Notes under the pieces: generated by a model | Seen by the model: only the letters and a program-made list of their open reading frames with translations | What the model was told of the DNA's origin: nothing | The model's database searches: none | In this document: piece after piece, positions 40,253-48,386 of the stretch | How positions within the stretch are numbered: the stretch's first letter is position 1 | Layout: every line of letters begins with the position of its first letter | DNA from: an uncultured Oscillospiraceae bacterium | GTDB lineage: Bacteria; Bacillota; Clostridia; Oscillospirales; Oscillospiraceae | Direction of reading: 5' to 3' | Assembly: GCA_934569225.1 (NCBI GenBank) | Contig: CAKTKC010000016.1 | Coordinates: 1 to 64,000, forward strand | Length of the DNA: 64,000 bases | Made by a program: the position numbers and the translations under genes

Positions 40253-41566
40253 TTACAGCTCAAATTCCGCAAGGGAATCGTCGGTCTGCTCCTCTTTTAC
40301 CGCATTCTGGGCGTAGCGGAACTGGTCGGAACCCAGAAGTCCCCGCACGCTGATGCCGGGATTCTGGTAGACGATGTCCAGCACCTCGATAAAATCCCGG
40401 ATGACCTCCCGGGGGGTGATATGGGTGTCCGCCCCGATGCGGCCGAATTCGATCTCGATGAAGTCCACCATGTCCTGCTGGGTCACGATCTGAGCATAGT
40501 CGTACAGCCCCGCATGAATATCCGCCAGCTTTTCCGTCAGAATCAGCATTTCCTCATAGGTCAGGGGCTGCAAACGGATGACGGGGGAAAGCAAGTCCTT
40601 GTGTTCCCCGGCGAAATGGCCTTCGGCCAGGCGGGAACGGAGGGCTTCGTAGCTGTAAACGCCCCGGCGGGGATCCTCCATGCACTGGGGCGTGCCGCAG
40701 AGGATGAAGCCCAGATACTGCGCCTTGCCCTGCATGGCGTCGTTGTACATGGTCAGAATTTTTTCGTAGTTGTACTGCCGGGTGATGGCATTGGGGATTT
40801 TGTAGATGTTCACCAGCTCGTCAATGAGAATGAGCATGCCAGCATAGCCCGCCTGCTTGAGAAAACAGGCGAACAATTTGAGGTATTCGTACCAGTCGTC
40901 GTCCGTAATGACGATATTCACCCCCAGCTCCTGCCGGGCTTCGGTCTTCGTGGCATACTCGCCCCGGAACCATTTGAGCACTTTGGCCTTCGTCTCGTCG
41001 TCACCGGCGCAGTGGGCTTTGTAATAGAGGGTCAGCAGCCTCGCAAAATCGAAGCCGTGAACCATTTCGTTCAGCGCGCCGATCACCGCGGAAATCCGCT
41101 TCTCCACCAGCGGCGCAAGGCCGGGGTCGGTCACCCCGAGACCGGAGGAAGCCATTGTTTCCTGCTGCACGCTGCTGATCCACCGATCCAGAATCAGGGG
41201 CAGCGCGCCGCCCTCCGGTTTGGTTTTGGTGGACATGTTGCGGATCAGCTCCTTGTAGGTCGCCAGCCCCTGCCCACGGGTGCCCTGCAAACGACGCTCC
41301 GGGGAAAGGTCGGCGTCCACCACCACGAAATTCTTCGCCATCACATAGTTCCGGATGGTCTGGAGAAGAAAGCTCTTGCCGCTGCCGTATTTGCCTACGA
41401 TGAAGCGGAAGGACGCGCCTCCGTCGGCGATAATGTCCACATCCCGCAGCAGGGCGTCAATTTCGTCCTTCCGCCCTACGGTGACGTAGGGCAGGCCGAC
41501 GCGGGGAACGACGCCGCCTTTCAGGGAGTTGATCAGCGCCTGGGCAATTCTTTTTGGTATCTTCAT
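40253..41566 (-). CDS. BrxD-like (DUF2791/PF10923) P-loop ATPase
   Basis: 437 residues. Opening MKIPKRIAQALINSLKGGVVPRVGLPYVTVGRKDEI is typical of the BrxD/DUF2791 group, then Walker A IVGKYGSGKSFLLQTI (near 56-71) and Walker B GMLILIDELVNIYKI (near 245-259), a sensor-type FILCGTPQCM, and an arginine-rich YSYEALRSRLAEGH. AAA+ ATPases of this kind occur in BREX type 2 and in Ter-linked DNA-processing loci. The ATG overlaps the upstream TerB-like stop (ATGA), showing coupled translation, and the helicase follows 12 bases later. Confidence 0.87.
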   Translation of the reverse strand: MKIPKRIAQALINSLKGGVVPRVGLPYVTVGRKDEIDALLRDVDIIADGGASFRFIVGKYGSGKSFLLQTIRNYVMAKNFVVVDADLSPERRLQGTRGQGLATYKELIRNMSTKTKPEGGALPLILDRWISSVQQETMASSGLGVTDPGLAPLVEKRISAVIGALNEMVHGFDFARLLTLYYKAHCAGDDETKAKVLKWFRGEYATKTEARQELGVNIVITDDDWYEYLKLFACFLKQAGYAGMLILIDELVNIYKIPNAITRQYNYEKILTMYNDAMQGKAQYLGFILCGTPQCMEDPRRGVYSYEALRSRLAEGHFAGEHKDLLSPVIRLQPLTYEEMLILTEKLADIHAGLYDYAQIVTQQDMVDFIEIEFGRIGADTHITPREVIRDFIEVLDIVYQNPGISVRGLLGSDQFRYAQNAVKEEQTDDSLAEFEL

Positions 41567-43014
41567 GGATGAATCATCTCTTTCAAATCCGCAATATAGT
41601 CTTCGATCAGCTCCGGCGGGTCGTCTCCCAGCAGAACGGAATCGGAAAAGGTGTCGTATAATTTATCGTTGATACCGTCCACAAGGACGGACAGCATCAG
41701 CCCGGAAGACCGTACCCAGCCGCAATCCCGGCCATACAGCAGGCTTTGCAGCAGCCGGTATTCCTCCGGGGTCAGGGGGGTATCATCATCTTCCACAGGG
41801 GCGGGTTCCGGGGGCTGCGCCGGGGGCGCTTCCTCCTCCGCTTCCTCGTCCACCATCAGCATGTCCCGGGTAACGGCGGCGTCACTCCGGATTCTTGCCA
41901 GCCGGGAATAGTCGATGGTAATCTTCTTCTCCTCCGCCGCTTTCTTTTCGGCAAGAAGGTTCCGGGCTTCCTCCTGAATGATCTTGAGGATCCACTTGGT
42001 TTCCAGCCTGTACTGAATGGGGCGGCCGTAGCCATAGCATTCCCGCATCACGGCGTCGACTGCTTTCAGAACATCCCCCAGCTTTCCGTTGGAATGAGGC
42101 CAGCAGTCGTACTTCTGCACGCTCCACAGGCCATTGCGGCAGCGGTAGATATATTTTTCGTCCACCGTGTATTGGCGGCTTCCCTGCTCCTGACGCTTGT
42201 GAAAAACCGCCGCGTCAAATAAAACCACCCGCGACTGGGTAAAGCTTCCAAAATACTGCTCGACCATGGTCTTTTTGCACCGGGTATCGTAATGCTCCGA
42301 CATCCGCCGCACCACCCGGGCGATCACGGTATCGCAGTCCTCCCGGTATTCCCTGTAGAATTTGGAGCGCTCCAGCCATTTCGGCGACAGCTGCTTCACC
42401 GCGCGGATAACTTCTTCGTCGCCACGGCTCTGAATGCTGTCCAGCACGGCGATGTCCCGGTTGAACCGCGCTTGGGGCATATCCGCCAGAAGTCCTGCGT
42501 CCAGATTATAGTAGACCACGTAATCCATCAGCCACAGGTCCAGATACGACAGAATAGCATCGTCCAGCGCGCCGTATGCGTCCCGGAACTCCGTCAGCTT
42601 CCGGTAGCCATCCATGGGGTCGGCGACCCCGATCTGATTGAGCAGCTCGTAGATATACAAAAACGCATAGCTCAGAGACGTTTCCTGCAAATTCCCCCGG
42701 CGCAGCTTCGTCCGCCATGAGAAATATCCCCGCAACTCCGGGTCGGTCAGGGATTGGTAGGTGGGAAAATAGCGGAGCACCGGCCGGTCGTAAACATAGT
42801 CGTCCTCGTAGCTTGCCAGCAGCTTTCCCTGTTTGACGAAAATGGACTCCCGGGACTGCCGGTAGGCGGGCATACCGTTTTCCAGCGAGCGGGCAGCCAG
42901 AAGGGGCGAAGGCAGCGGCTCCTTGGGCGTCTGGGGTCTCGGCTGGATGGCTTCGTCCCGGAAAACGTTGATGTAGAACCATTCCGCGGCTTTCTTTACA
43001 CGATTGGTATTCGT
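41563..43014 (-). CDS. TerB_N/TerB_C-like protein, lead gene of the BrxD/BrxHI-type operon
   Basis: About 436 residues from ATG 42873, or 483 from an upstream ACG at 43014. The N-terminal part (LRYFPTYQSLTDPELRGYFSWRTKLRRGN, then SYAFLYIYELLNQIGVADP) is the TerB_N pattern; a basic/helical middle and an Asp/Glu/Pro-rich linker (near 345-368) precede a C-terminal TerB_C-like segment (LTPEEYRLLQSLLYGRDCGWVRSSGLMLSVLVDGINDKLYDTFSDSVL). In-frame codons upstream of ATG 42873 encode TNTNRVKKAAEWFYINVFR, which looks coding, and GGGGAG lies 7 bases before ACG 43014 while ATG 42873 lacks an SD. I therefore place the start at ACG; a mutated ATG is the alternative. Confidence 0.75.
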   Translation of the reverse strand, partial: TNTNRVKKAAEWFYINVFRDEAIQPRPQTPKEPLPSPLLAARSLENGMPAYRQSRESIFVKQGKLLASYEDDYVYDRPVLRYFPTYQSLTDPELRGYFSWRTKLRRGNLQETSLSYAFLYIYELLNQIGVADPMDGYRKLTEFRDAYGALDDAILSYLDLWLMDYVVYYNLDAGLLADMPQARFNRDIAVLDSIQSRGDEEVIRAVKQLSPKWLERSKFYREYREDCDTVIARVVRRMSEHYDTRCKKTMVEQYFGSFTQSRVVLFDAAVFHKRQEQGSRQYTVDEKYIYRCRNGLWSVQKYDCWPHSNGKLGDVLKAVDAVMRECYGYGRPIQYRLETKWILKIIQEEARNLLAEKKAAEEKKITIDYSRLARIRSDAAVTRDMLMVDEEAEEEAPPAQPPEPAPVEDDDTPLTPEEYRLLQSLLYGRDCGWVRSSGLMLSVLVDGINDKLYDTFSDSVLLGDDPPELIEDYIADLKEMIHP

Positions 43015-43049
43015 AGCGTCTCTCCCCTTTCGCCCATATGTTTGATATT

Positions 43050-43078
43050 ATCATACAATATTTGCCGCACGCAGTCAA
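43050..43078 (-). promoter_or_regulatory. Promoter of the TerB/BrxD/BrxHI-type operon
   Basis: Minus strand TTGACT (43073-43078), 17 bases, TATGAT (43050-43055). The leader to ACG 43014 would be about 30 bases. Confidence 0.8.
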
Positions 43079-43110
43079 GCACGCAGACAATATTTTCCCA
43101 AAAAGCATCG

Positions 43111-43135
43111 GGGACAGGCCATACCGGCCTGTCCC
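43111..43135 (-). terminator. Terminator after the M42 peptidase gene
   Basis: GGGACAGGCC / GGCCTGTCCC with a 5-base loop, 18 bases after the stop on the minus strand, with TTTTT a few bases on. Confidence 0.75.
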
Positions 43136-43152
43136 ACGGAAAAACCTTATGC

Positions 43153-44193
43153 TTACACGTCCAGATATCCGCAGATTACCTTGAGGGTGTTGTACACGCC
43201 GTCGATGTGACTGCGCTCGTAGCCGTGGCTGGCGTAGACGCCCGCGCCGATCAGGCCGTGACGGATGTCGAAGCCCGCCCGCAGGGTCACGTCCACGTCG
43301 GAGCCATAGTGGGGGTAAATATCCACGGCGTAGTCCGCGCCGGTCTTCTTTGCGGCGTCAATGAGCTTGCCCACCACCTCGTAGCTGTATGGACCTACGG
43401 AATCCTTGGCGCAGATGGAGACCTGCCGCTCGGTGCAGCTCAGGCCCTCGCCCACGCAGCCCATGTCCACGGAAATGGCTTCCGTCACCCCGGCGGGAAC
43501 GGAAGCAGCGCCGCCGTGGCCGACTTCCTCATATACCGTCACGTGAACCCAGGTTCTCCGGGGCAGGGTGATGTGATTGTCGGCAAGATATTTCGCAAAG
43601 CCCAGCAGAATACCCACGCTGAGCTTATCGTCCAGAAAGCGGCTCTTGAGATAACCGGAGGCCGTGCGGCGGGTGCGGGGGTCGAAGCACACAAAGTCTC
43701 CCACCTCAATGCCCAGCTTCCGGGTGTCCTCGGCGGTGGAGACGTCCTCGTCCGGCACGACTTCCACGGTGTCATAGCTGCGCTTGGTGGAGCCGTACTC
43801 CCCGTTGACGTGGACAGAGGCGTTGCACAGCTGGCAGGTGCCGTCGTAGACCTTGCCGGAACGGGTGTAGATACGGACGTTTTCCGCTTCCGCGTTGTTC
43901 GGCTCCATGCCACCCACCGCCGTCAGGCGCAGACGGCCGTCGCCCTTGATCTGGGCAACCATCGCGCCCAGGGTATCGGTGTGGGCTTCCAGGAACAGGC
44001 CGTCGTCAACATTTTCGCCCCCCAGATCGGCCAGAACGCCGCCCTTGGTGGTGATCTTCGCCGGGAAGCCCAGCGCTTCAAAGGCATCCATTACCCATTC
44101 GGCCGCCCGGCGGGTAAAGCCGGAGGGAGAGTCGATGGCCAGCAGCGCAGCGGTCTGCTCCCAGGCGTAGTCCGCATATTTTTCGTTAATCAT
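43153..44193 (-). CDS. M42-family metal-dependent aminopeptidase
   Basis: 346 residues, the usual size of M42 enzymes. Metal and catalytic residues visible: LFLEAHTDTLGAM (His, Asp), SRFLDDKLSVG (bridging Asp), VYEEVGHGGA (catalytic Glu pair), ISVDMGCVG (Asp) and YASHGYERSH (last His). PPi- and zinc/cobalt-bridged exopeptidase of the cytoplasm, trimming peptides or acting as a glucanase-like enzyme in some members. Its start overlaps the YdcF-like gene upstream by 8 bases, so they form an operon. Confidence 0.93.
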   Translation of the reverse strand: MINEKYADYAWEQTAALLAIDSPSGFTRRAAEWVMDAFEALGFPAKITTKGGVLADLGGENVDDGLFLEAHTDTLGAMVAQIKGDGRLRLTAVGGMEPNNAEAENVRIYTRSGKVYDGTCQLCNASVHVNGEYGSTKRSYDTVEVVPDEDVSTAEDTRKLGIEVGDFVCFDPRTRRTASGYLKSRFLDDKLSVGILLGFAKYLADNHITLPRRTWVHVTVYEEVGHGGAASVPAGVTEAISVDMGCVGEGLSCTERQVSICAKDSVGPYSYEVVGKLIDAAKKTGADYAVDIYPHYGSDVDVTLRAGFDIRHGLIGAGVYASHGYERSHIDGVYNTLKVICGYLDV

Positions 44194-44977
44194 AATTTCC
44201 TCCTAGCAGAATATAGTGCCAGACACCAGCCACTTCCCGCATGAAATGGTTGATCTTCTGGGATAAACGGGATGTTTTTGCGGGAATCCCCACGAATTCC
44301 ACGCCGCACGCTTTTGCGAACCGGCTGGCGCGGTACAGGTGGTACTCACTGGACAGCACACCCAGCTTCCGGGGACGATCACCGGTTTTTCCCTCGATGA
44401 GGTCAAGGGAAAAGTTCAGATTTTCCCATGTGGAGGTGGCGTCTTGTTCCATCCAGAGGCGCTCAGGGTCAATGCCCAGATTCACCAGCTCCCGGTACAT
44501 GCACTCCGCCTCGGTGATCGGCTCGTCGGTGCCCTGGCCGCCGGAAAGCACCGCGGTCACATTGGGATGCTCGTCCAGATAGGTGTAGGCGGCGCAGATC
44601 CGATCCCACAGGGAGACCGACGGGCCGTCCCGGTTCACCTTGGCGCCCAGAACCACCACGTAATCCACCGGCTCCTCCGGGTTTCCGAAGCTGGCATGGA
44701 TGATGATCCCCTCCGTAATGCCGATCACCAGCACCCCCACCGCGAGAATCACGGTGACAGCGGTCTGCACCACTTTTTCAAAGACGGGAAATTTCAGCCC
44801 CACAAGGGGAAACAAGGTGTAAAACAGGATAATGCCGATCAAACACAGGCACACCAGTGCGGAAAAGCTGTAGCCGGGGACAGCGAATTTGAGGAACAGA
44901 GCCGCCACTGCCAGAACGCCGCAGCAAATCAGCGCTGCAATCCGTCCCGCGCCGAGAAGATGAAAAAAGGCTTTCAT
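44186..44977 (-). CDS. YdcF/DUF218-family membrane protein
   Basis: 263 residues. Four membrane helices occupy the first ~95 residues, then the DUF218 domain: YVVVLGAKVNRDGPSVSLWDRICAAYTYLDEHPNVTAVLSGGQGTDEPITEAECMYRELVNLGIDPERLWMEQDATSTWENLNFSLDLIEG and LSSEYHLYRASRFAKACGVE. The family includes ElyC/SanA and acts in envelope polysaccharide metabolism, though the chemistry is unproven. ATG 44977 has GGAG 9 bases upstream. Confidence 0.88.
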   Translation of the reverse strand: MKAFFHLLGAGRIAALICCGVLAVAALFLKFAVPGYSFSALVCLCLIGIILFYTLFPLVGLKFPVFEKVVQTAVTVILAVGVLVIGITEGIIIHASFGNPEEPVDYVVVLGAKVNRDGPSVSLWDRICAAYTYLDEHPNVTAVLSGGQGTDEPITEAECMYRELVNLGIDPERLWMEQDATSTWENLNFSLDLIEGKTGDRPRKLGVLSSEYHLYRASRFAKACGVEFVGIPAKTSRLSQKINHFMREVAGVWHYILLGGNYD

Positions 44978-45060
44978 TTCAGAAAACTCCAGTAAAAAAG
45001 TATCACGGCCAATGCCGCTTCCTTCTCGGCGGCAAAGAACCAAATCTTATGATTTACCAT

Positions 45061-45089
45061 AGTTTACCACATTATCCCAAAGAAAACAA
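45061..45089 (-). promoter_or_regulatory. Promoter of the YdcF-M42 operon
   Basis: Minus strand TTGTTT (45084-45089), 17 bases, TAAACT (45061-45066). It abuts the terminator of the upstream transcription unit. Confidence 0.65.
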
Positions 45090-45111
45090 GCCGCCCCGGC
45101 GGGGGCGGCCT
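45090..45111 (-). terminator. Terminator of the thrS-amidotransferase operon
   Basis: GGCCGCCCC / GGGGCGGC hairpin on the minus strand followed by TTGTTTTCTTT. Confidence 0.75.
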
Positions 45112-45127
45112 GCAAATTCAGGAAATC

Positions 45128-45841
45128 TTAATGTTGCGCCTTGTGTTCTCTGCTTGCCTGCACCAGTGCGGTAAAGGGGCGCTGCATCCGTTCCTCCACG
45201 GCGGCCACAGCCTCCGGGTGCCACTGCAAGCCAAGAAGGAAGCGTCCGTCCGCAGCTTCAATACCCTCCACGATTCCCGCGGGGCTGAGGGCGCAGACCC
45301 GCATTCCCGGCGCGGGGGTACCCACCGCCTGGTGGTGAACGCTGTTGGTCAGCAGCTCGTCGCAGCCCATGAGACTGTGCAGGAACGTGCCGGGAAGCAC
45401 CCGAGCGGGATGATTGGGGGCATAGCGGTGCTCATTGTCCCGGTGGTTTTCCCCGGCGGCTTCGGGACGCTGGCTGGGGATGTCCTGAATCAGGGTTCCG
45501 CCCATCGCCACGTTGAGTATCTGCTCCCCCCGGCAGATGCCGAGAACCGGCTTTCCCGTATCCAGGACCGCTTTCAGCAGCGCCAGCTCAAATTCGTCTC
45601 TCGCCGGATTGGGCGTGCCGCATTCCGGACGCATAGCCTGACCGTAGTATCTGGGGTCAGGGTCGCCCCCGCCGGTAAGCAGGAAGCCGTCCAGATGCCT
45701 TGCCCAGAACGCCGCGTGCTTCGGCTTCCATGGCAGGAACACAGGGACGCCGCCCCCGCGGCGCACGGCCTTGCCGTAGTTGCTGCGGAAAACCTGCTGC
45801 ATCCGGGGGTCACCCGTAAAAACCACACCGATCAGAATCAT
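45128..45841 (-). CDS. Class-I glutamine amidotransferase-like hydrolase (gamma-glutamyl-GABA hydrolase/PuuD type)
   Basis: 237 residues. FLLTGGGDPDPRYYG opens the pocket, the nucleophile Cys is in PVLGICRGEQILNVAMGGTLIQDIP (GICRG), and the His-Glu pair is in LGLQWHPEAVA. The family hydrolyses gamma-glutamyl conjugates, PuuD being the best known member; puuABC partners are absent. ATG 45841 overlaps the thrS stop (TAATG), so it is translated with thrS and sits under the same T-box, which is unusual company for a polyamine enzyme. Confidence 0.88.
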   Translation of the reverse strand: MILIGVVFTGDPRMQQVFRSNYGKAVRRGGGVPVFLPWKPKHAAFWARHLDGFLLTGGGDPDPRYYGQAMRPECGTPNPARDEFELALLKAVLDTGKPVLGICRGEQILNVAMGGTLIQDIPSQRPEAAGENHRDNEHRYAPNHPARVLPGTFLHSLMGCDELLTNSVHHQAVGTPAPGMRVCALSPAGIVEGIEAADGRFLLGLQWHPEAVAAVEERMQRPFTALVQASREHKAQH

Positions 45842-47595
45842 TAGATATCCTTGCTCTTGGAGGCGATCTCCGCCAGGCACTTGGACAGGAAGGCGTCCAT
45901 GGTCATGGCACCCAGATCCTCGCCCTTGCGGGTACGGACGGAAACGGTGCCGTTCTCCATGTCCCGGTCGCCCACCACCAGCATGTAGGGGATCTTCTGC
46001 ATCTGGGCTTCCCGGATCTTGTAGCCCAGCTTCTCGCTGCGGCAGTCGTCCTCGGCGCGGATGCCCGCGTCCACCAGCTTCTGGGTCAGACCCTTGGCGT
46101 ACTCGTGGGCACGGTCGGTGACGGGCAGTACCTTGACCTGAACGGGGGTCAGCCACAGGGGGAAGGCGCCGGCAAAATGCTCGGTGATGACGCCGATGAA
46201 CCGCTCGATGGAGCCGAAGACCACCCGGTGGATCATCACGGGACGGTGCTTCTGGCCGTCCTCGCCGGTGTATTCCAGATTGAACCGCTCGGGCAGCTGG
46301 GAATCCAGCTGGATGGTGCCGCACTGCCAGGTACGGCCAAGGCAGTCCTCAATGTGGAAGTCCAGCTTCGGGCCGTAGAACGCGCCGTCGCCCTCGTTGA
46401 TGACGAAGTCCTTGCCCATGCCGGTGATGGCCTTCTTCAGGATCTCCTGGTTGGCTTCCCACTCCTCCACGGTGCCGATGTGGTCTTCGGGCATGGTGGA
46501 CAGCTCAACGGTGTATTTCAGGCCAAACACGTTGTAAACCTCGTCGAACAGGCGGACAACGTTCTGAATCTCGCTTTCCATCTGCTCCCGGGTCATGAAG
46601 ATGTGGGCATCGTCCTGCGTAAAGCACCGGACGCGGAACAATCCGTGGAGCGCACCGGACAGCTCATGGCGGTGAACCAGACCCAACTCACCCACCCGCA
46701 GGGGCAGGTCACGGTAGGAGTGGGGCTCGCTGGCGTAGACCAGCATACCGCCGGGGCAGTTCATGGGCTTGATGGCGTAATCCTCGCCGTCGATGACGGT
46801 GGTGTACATATTGTTCTTGTAGTGATCCCAGTGGCCGGACTGCTCCCACAGCTGGCGGTTCAGGATCATGGGGGTGGAGACCTCCACGTAGCCGTAGCGC
46901 TTGTGGACTTCACGCCAGTAGTCGATCAGGGTGTTGCGCAGCACCATGCCCTTGGGCAGGAAGAAGGGGAAGCCGGGGCCGTAGTCGGTGAGCATGAACA
47001 GTCCCAGCTCCTTGCCGAGACGGCGGTGGTCACGCTTCTTGGCCTCTTCGATGCGCTGGAGGTAAGTATCCAGCTCTTCCTTGCTCTGGAAGGCGATGCC
47101 GTAGATTCTCTGGAGCATCTTCCGGTTGCTGTCGCCCCGCCAGTAAGCGCCGCAGGAATTGAGGAGCTTGAAGCCGTTGTGCTTCACCCGGCCAGTGTGA
47201 TCCAGATGGGGGCCTGCGCACAGGTCGGTGAAATCGCCCTGGGTATAGAAGGAAATGACCGCGTCCTCGGGCAGGTCGTTGATCAGCTCCACCTTGTAGG
47301 GCTCATTGCGCTCCTGCATGTAGGCAATGGCCTCGGCACGGGGCTTCTCGCTGCGGACGATGGGCAGACGCTCTTTGCAGACCTTCTTCATCTCCGCCTC
47401 GATCTTGGCAAGATGCTCAGGGGTGAAGGTGAAGGGCGCGTCAAAGTCATAGTACCAGCCCTCGTCAATGGCGGGGCCGATGGCCAGCTGCACCTCCGGC
47501 CACAGACGCTTGACGGCCTGGGCCATGATGTGGGAGCAGGTGTGCCAGTAGGTCTTGCGATACTCCGGATTTTCAAAGGTGAACTCGTTTTCCAT
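45841..47595 (-). CDS. thrS: Threonyl-tRNA synthetase lacking the N-terminal TGS domain
   Basis: 584 residues, about 60 fewer than the usual ~640. It starts directly at the editing domain: HTCSHIMAQA (His18 and His22, HxxxH) and DLCAGPH complete the editing site. The class II catalytic part has KPMNCPGG, VHRHELSGALHGLFRVRCFTQDDAH and MIHRVVFGSIERFIGV with the zinc ligands, then the anticodon-binding domain (LTPVQVKVLPVTDRAHEYA). The missing TGS domain is not due to a wrong start, because ATG 47595 has GGAGGT upstream and the T-box terminator precedes it. TGS-less ThrRS occurs in some Clostridia. Confidence 0.96.
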   Translation of the reverse strand: MENEFTFENPEYRKTYWHTCSHIMAQAVKRLWPEVQLAIGPAIDEGWYYDFDAPFTFTPEHLAKIEAEMKKVCKERLPIVRSEKPRAEAIAYMQERNEPYKVELINDLPEDAVISFYTQGDFTDLCAGPHLDHTGRVKHNGFKLLNSCGAYWRGDSNRKMLQRIYGIAFQSKEELDTYLQRIEEAKKRDHRRLGKELGLFMLTDYGPGFPFFLPKGMVLRNTLIDYWREVHKRYGYVEVSTPMILNRQLWEQSGHWDHYKNNMYTTVIDGEDYAIKPMNCPGGMLVYASEPHSYRDLPLRVGELGLVHRHELSGALHGLFRVRCFTQDDAHIFMTREQMESEIQNVVRLFDEVYNVFGLKYTVELSTMPEDHIGTVEEWEANQEILKKAITGMGKDFVINEGDGAFYGPKLDFHIEDCLGRTWQCGTIQLDSQLPERFNLEYTGEDGQKHRPVMIHRVVFGSIERFIGVITEHFAGAFPLWLTPVQVKVLPVTDRAHEYAKGLTQKLVDAGIRAEDDCRSEKLGYKIREAQMQKIPYMLVVGDRDMENGTVSVRTRKGEDLGAMTMDAFLSKCLAEIASKSKDI

Positions 47596-47655
47596 AATAA
47601 AATACCTCCGTTTTGGCAGGTCAATCCCCGCCGTTTTGTATTGTGTGGGGAAGGT

Positions 47656-47905
47656 ATAAAAAATACCCACCCCCTGAACGAAATCAGGGGTGGGATACGG
47701 CAAGTATTCCACGGTTCCACCCTGGTTGCGGCCAGAAGCCGCCACTCATTGACGCAATAACGGGCGCACCCGGCAGGCCATTTCCGACCCGCGGCTCAGA
47801 AGTGGTATCGGTTCCGGCAGGGGTACGAAGCCTTTTCACCAACCGGCTTCTCTCTGGAGCACCTTACCGAACCGCGTGTCTTCCTCGCAGCCTTTTACCA
47901 CCTGC
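47656..47905 (-). promoter_or_regulatory. T-box riboswitch (threonine) controlling thrS
   Basis: The minus strand carries the conserved T-box AGGGTGGAACCGTGGAA (47723-47707) followed by a terminator, CCCACCCCTGA / TCAGGGGGTGGG and TATTTTTT (47694-47656). Stem I lies toward 47830-47900 with GATACCACTTC near 47790-47800, in which ACC is the likely threonine specifier codon. Uncharged tRNA-Thr binding should open the terminator and allow thrS and the downstream amidotransferase to be transcribed. Confidence 0.95.
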
Positions 47906-47934
47906 AATTTAGCACATTTTCTCCCGGTTGTCAA
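47906..47934 (-). promoter_or_regulatory. Promoter of the T-box-thrS transcript
   Basis: Minus strand TTGACA (47929-47934), 17 bases, TAAATT (47906-47911). Confidence 0.85.
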
Positions 47935-48264
47935 TCCCCGCGACGGGAAACCGGAAGAAAAAATCGGAAAAATCGGCGGTGGGCGCTTTCTCCCTGTCCG
48001 GCACCCGCCCGAAGACAGTTTTCCGGGGTTTGCCTCGGGAAAAAGCCGCACAAATCCCCGGCGAAACCGCCGGTAACGCCGGCGCAACCGGCAGGTTAAA
48101 GAGGTAACATAATCCGACAGCTTATGTAAACATATGTAACCTTTTGACACAAGATATTGCAAAATGCGCGTTTCTGCGACCAATATCTTGTTTTGGAGTT
48201 GACATAATGCAGCAGTGAAAATAATGTCAAAAGTTGTAGAAATCATGAAAAAATAAAGAAAAGC
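47935..48264. other. Intergenic region without a gene
   Basis: About 330 bases between two divergent genes. The left half is GC-rich with repeated CCGGCG/CGCCGG motifs (48055-48095); the right half is AT-rich and contains an inverted repeat CAAGATATTG / CAATATCTTG (48150-48190), the stretch TTATGTAAACATATGTAA (48122-48139), and isolated TTGACA hexamers at about 48144 and 48200. No ORF with an SD is seen. Confidence 0.6.
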
Positions 48265-48292
48265 TTGACTTTTTAGTTTTATTTGTTATAAT
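48265..48292 (+). promoter_or_regulatory. Promoter of the YabE-like gene
   Basis: TTGACT (48265-48270), 16 bases, TATAAT (48287-48292). The leader to the TTG start is about 88 bases. Confidence 0.85.
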
Positions 48293-48386
48293 ATCTCCAT
48301 CCAAACCGTTTGGGTATGCAATTTGTAATCATTTGATAACTTTTGATAAAAACGTTTTGGAAACACTTTGGATGGGAGGGTTCGCC

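Noticed and set aside
39308..41572. 754-codon open frame on the plus strand
   Set aside because: Antisense shadow of the helicase and ATPase genes; no motif, no SD and no promoter.
38012..43014. Complete BREX system
   Set aside because: Only BrxD-like and BrxHI-like proteins occur; PglX, PglZ, BrxC/PglY and PglW are absent from the window.
42996..43037. 13-codon ORF MGERGETLRIPIV upstream of the TerB-like gene
   Set aside because: It has no SD, starts almost at the predicted transcript 5' end and overlaps the SD used by the main gene; a leader function or frameshift entry cannot be excluded but is not supported.
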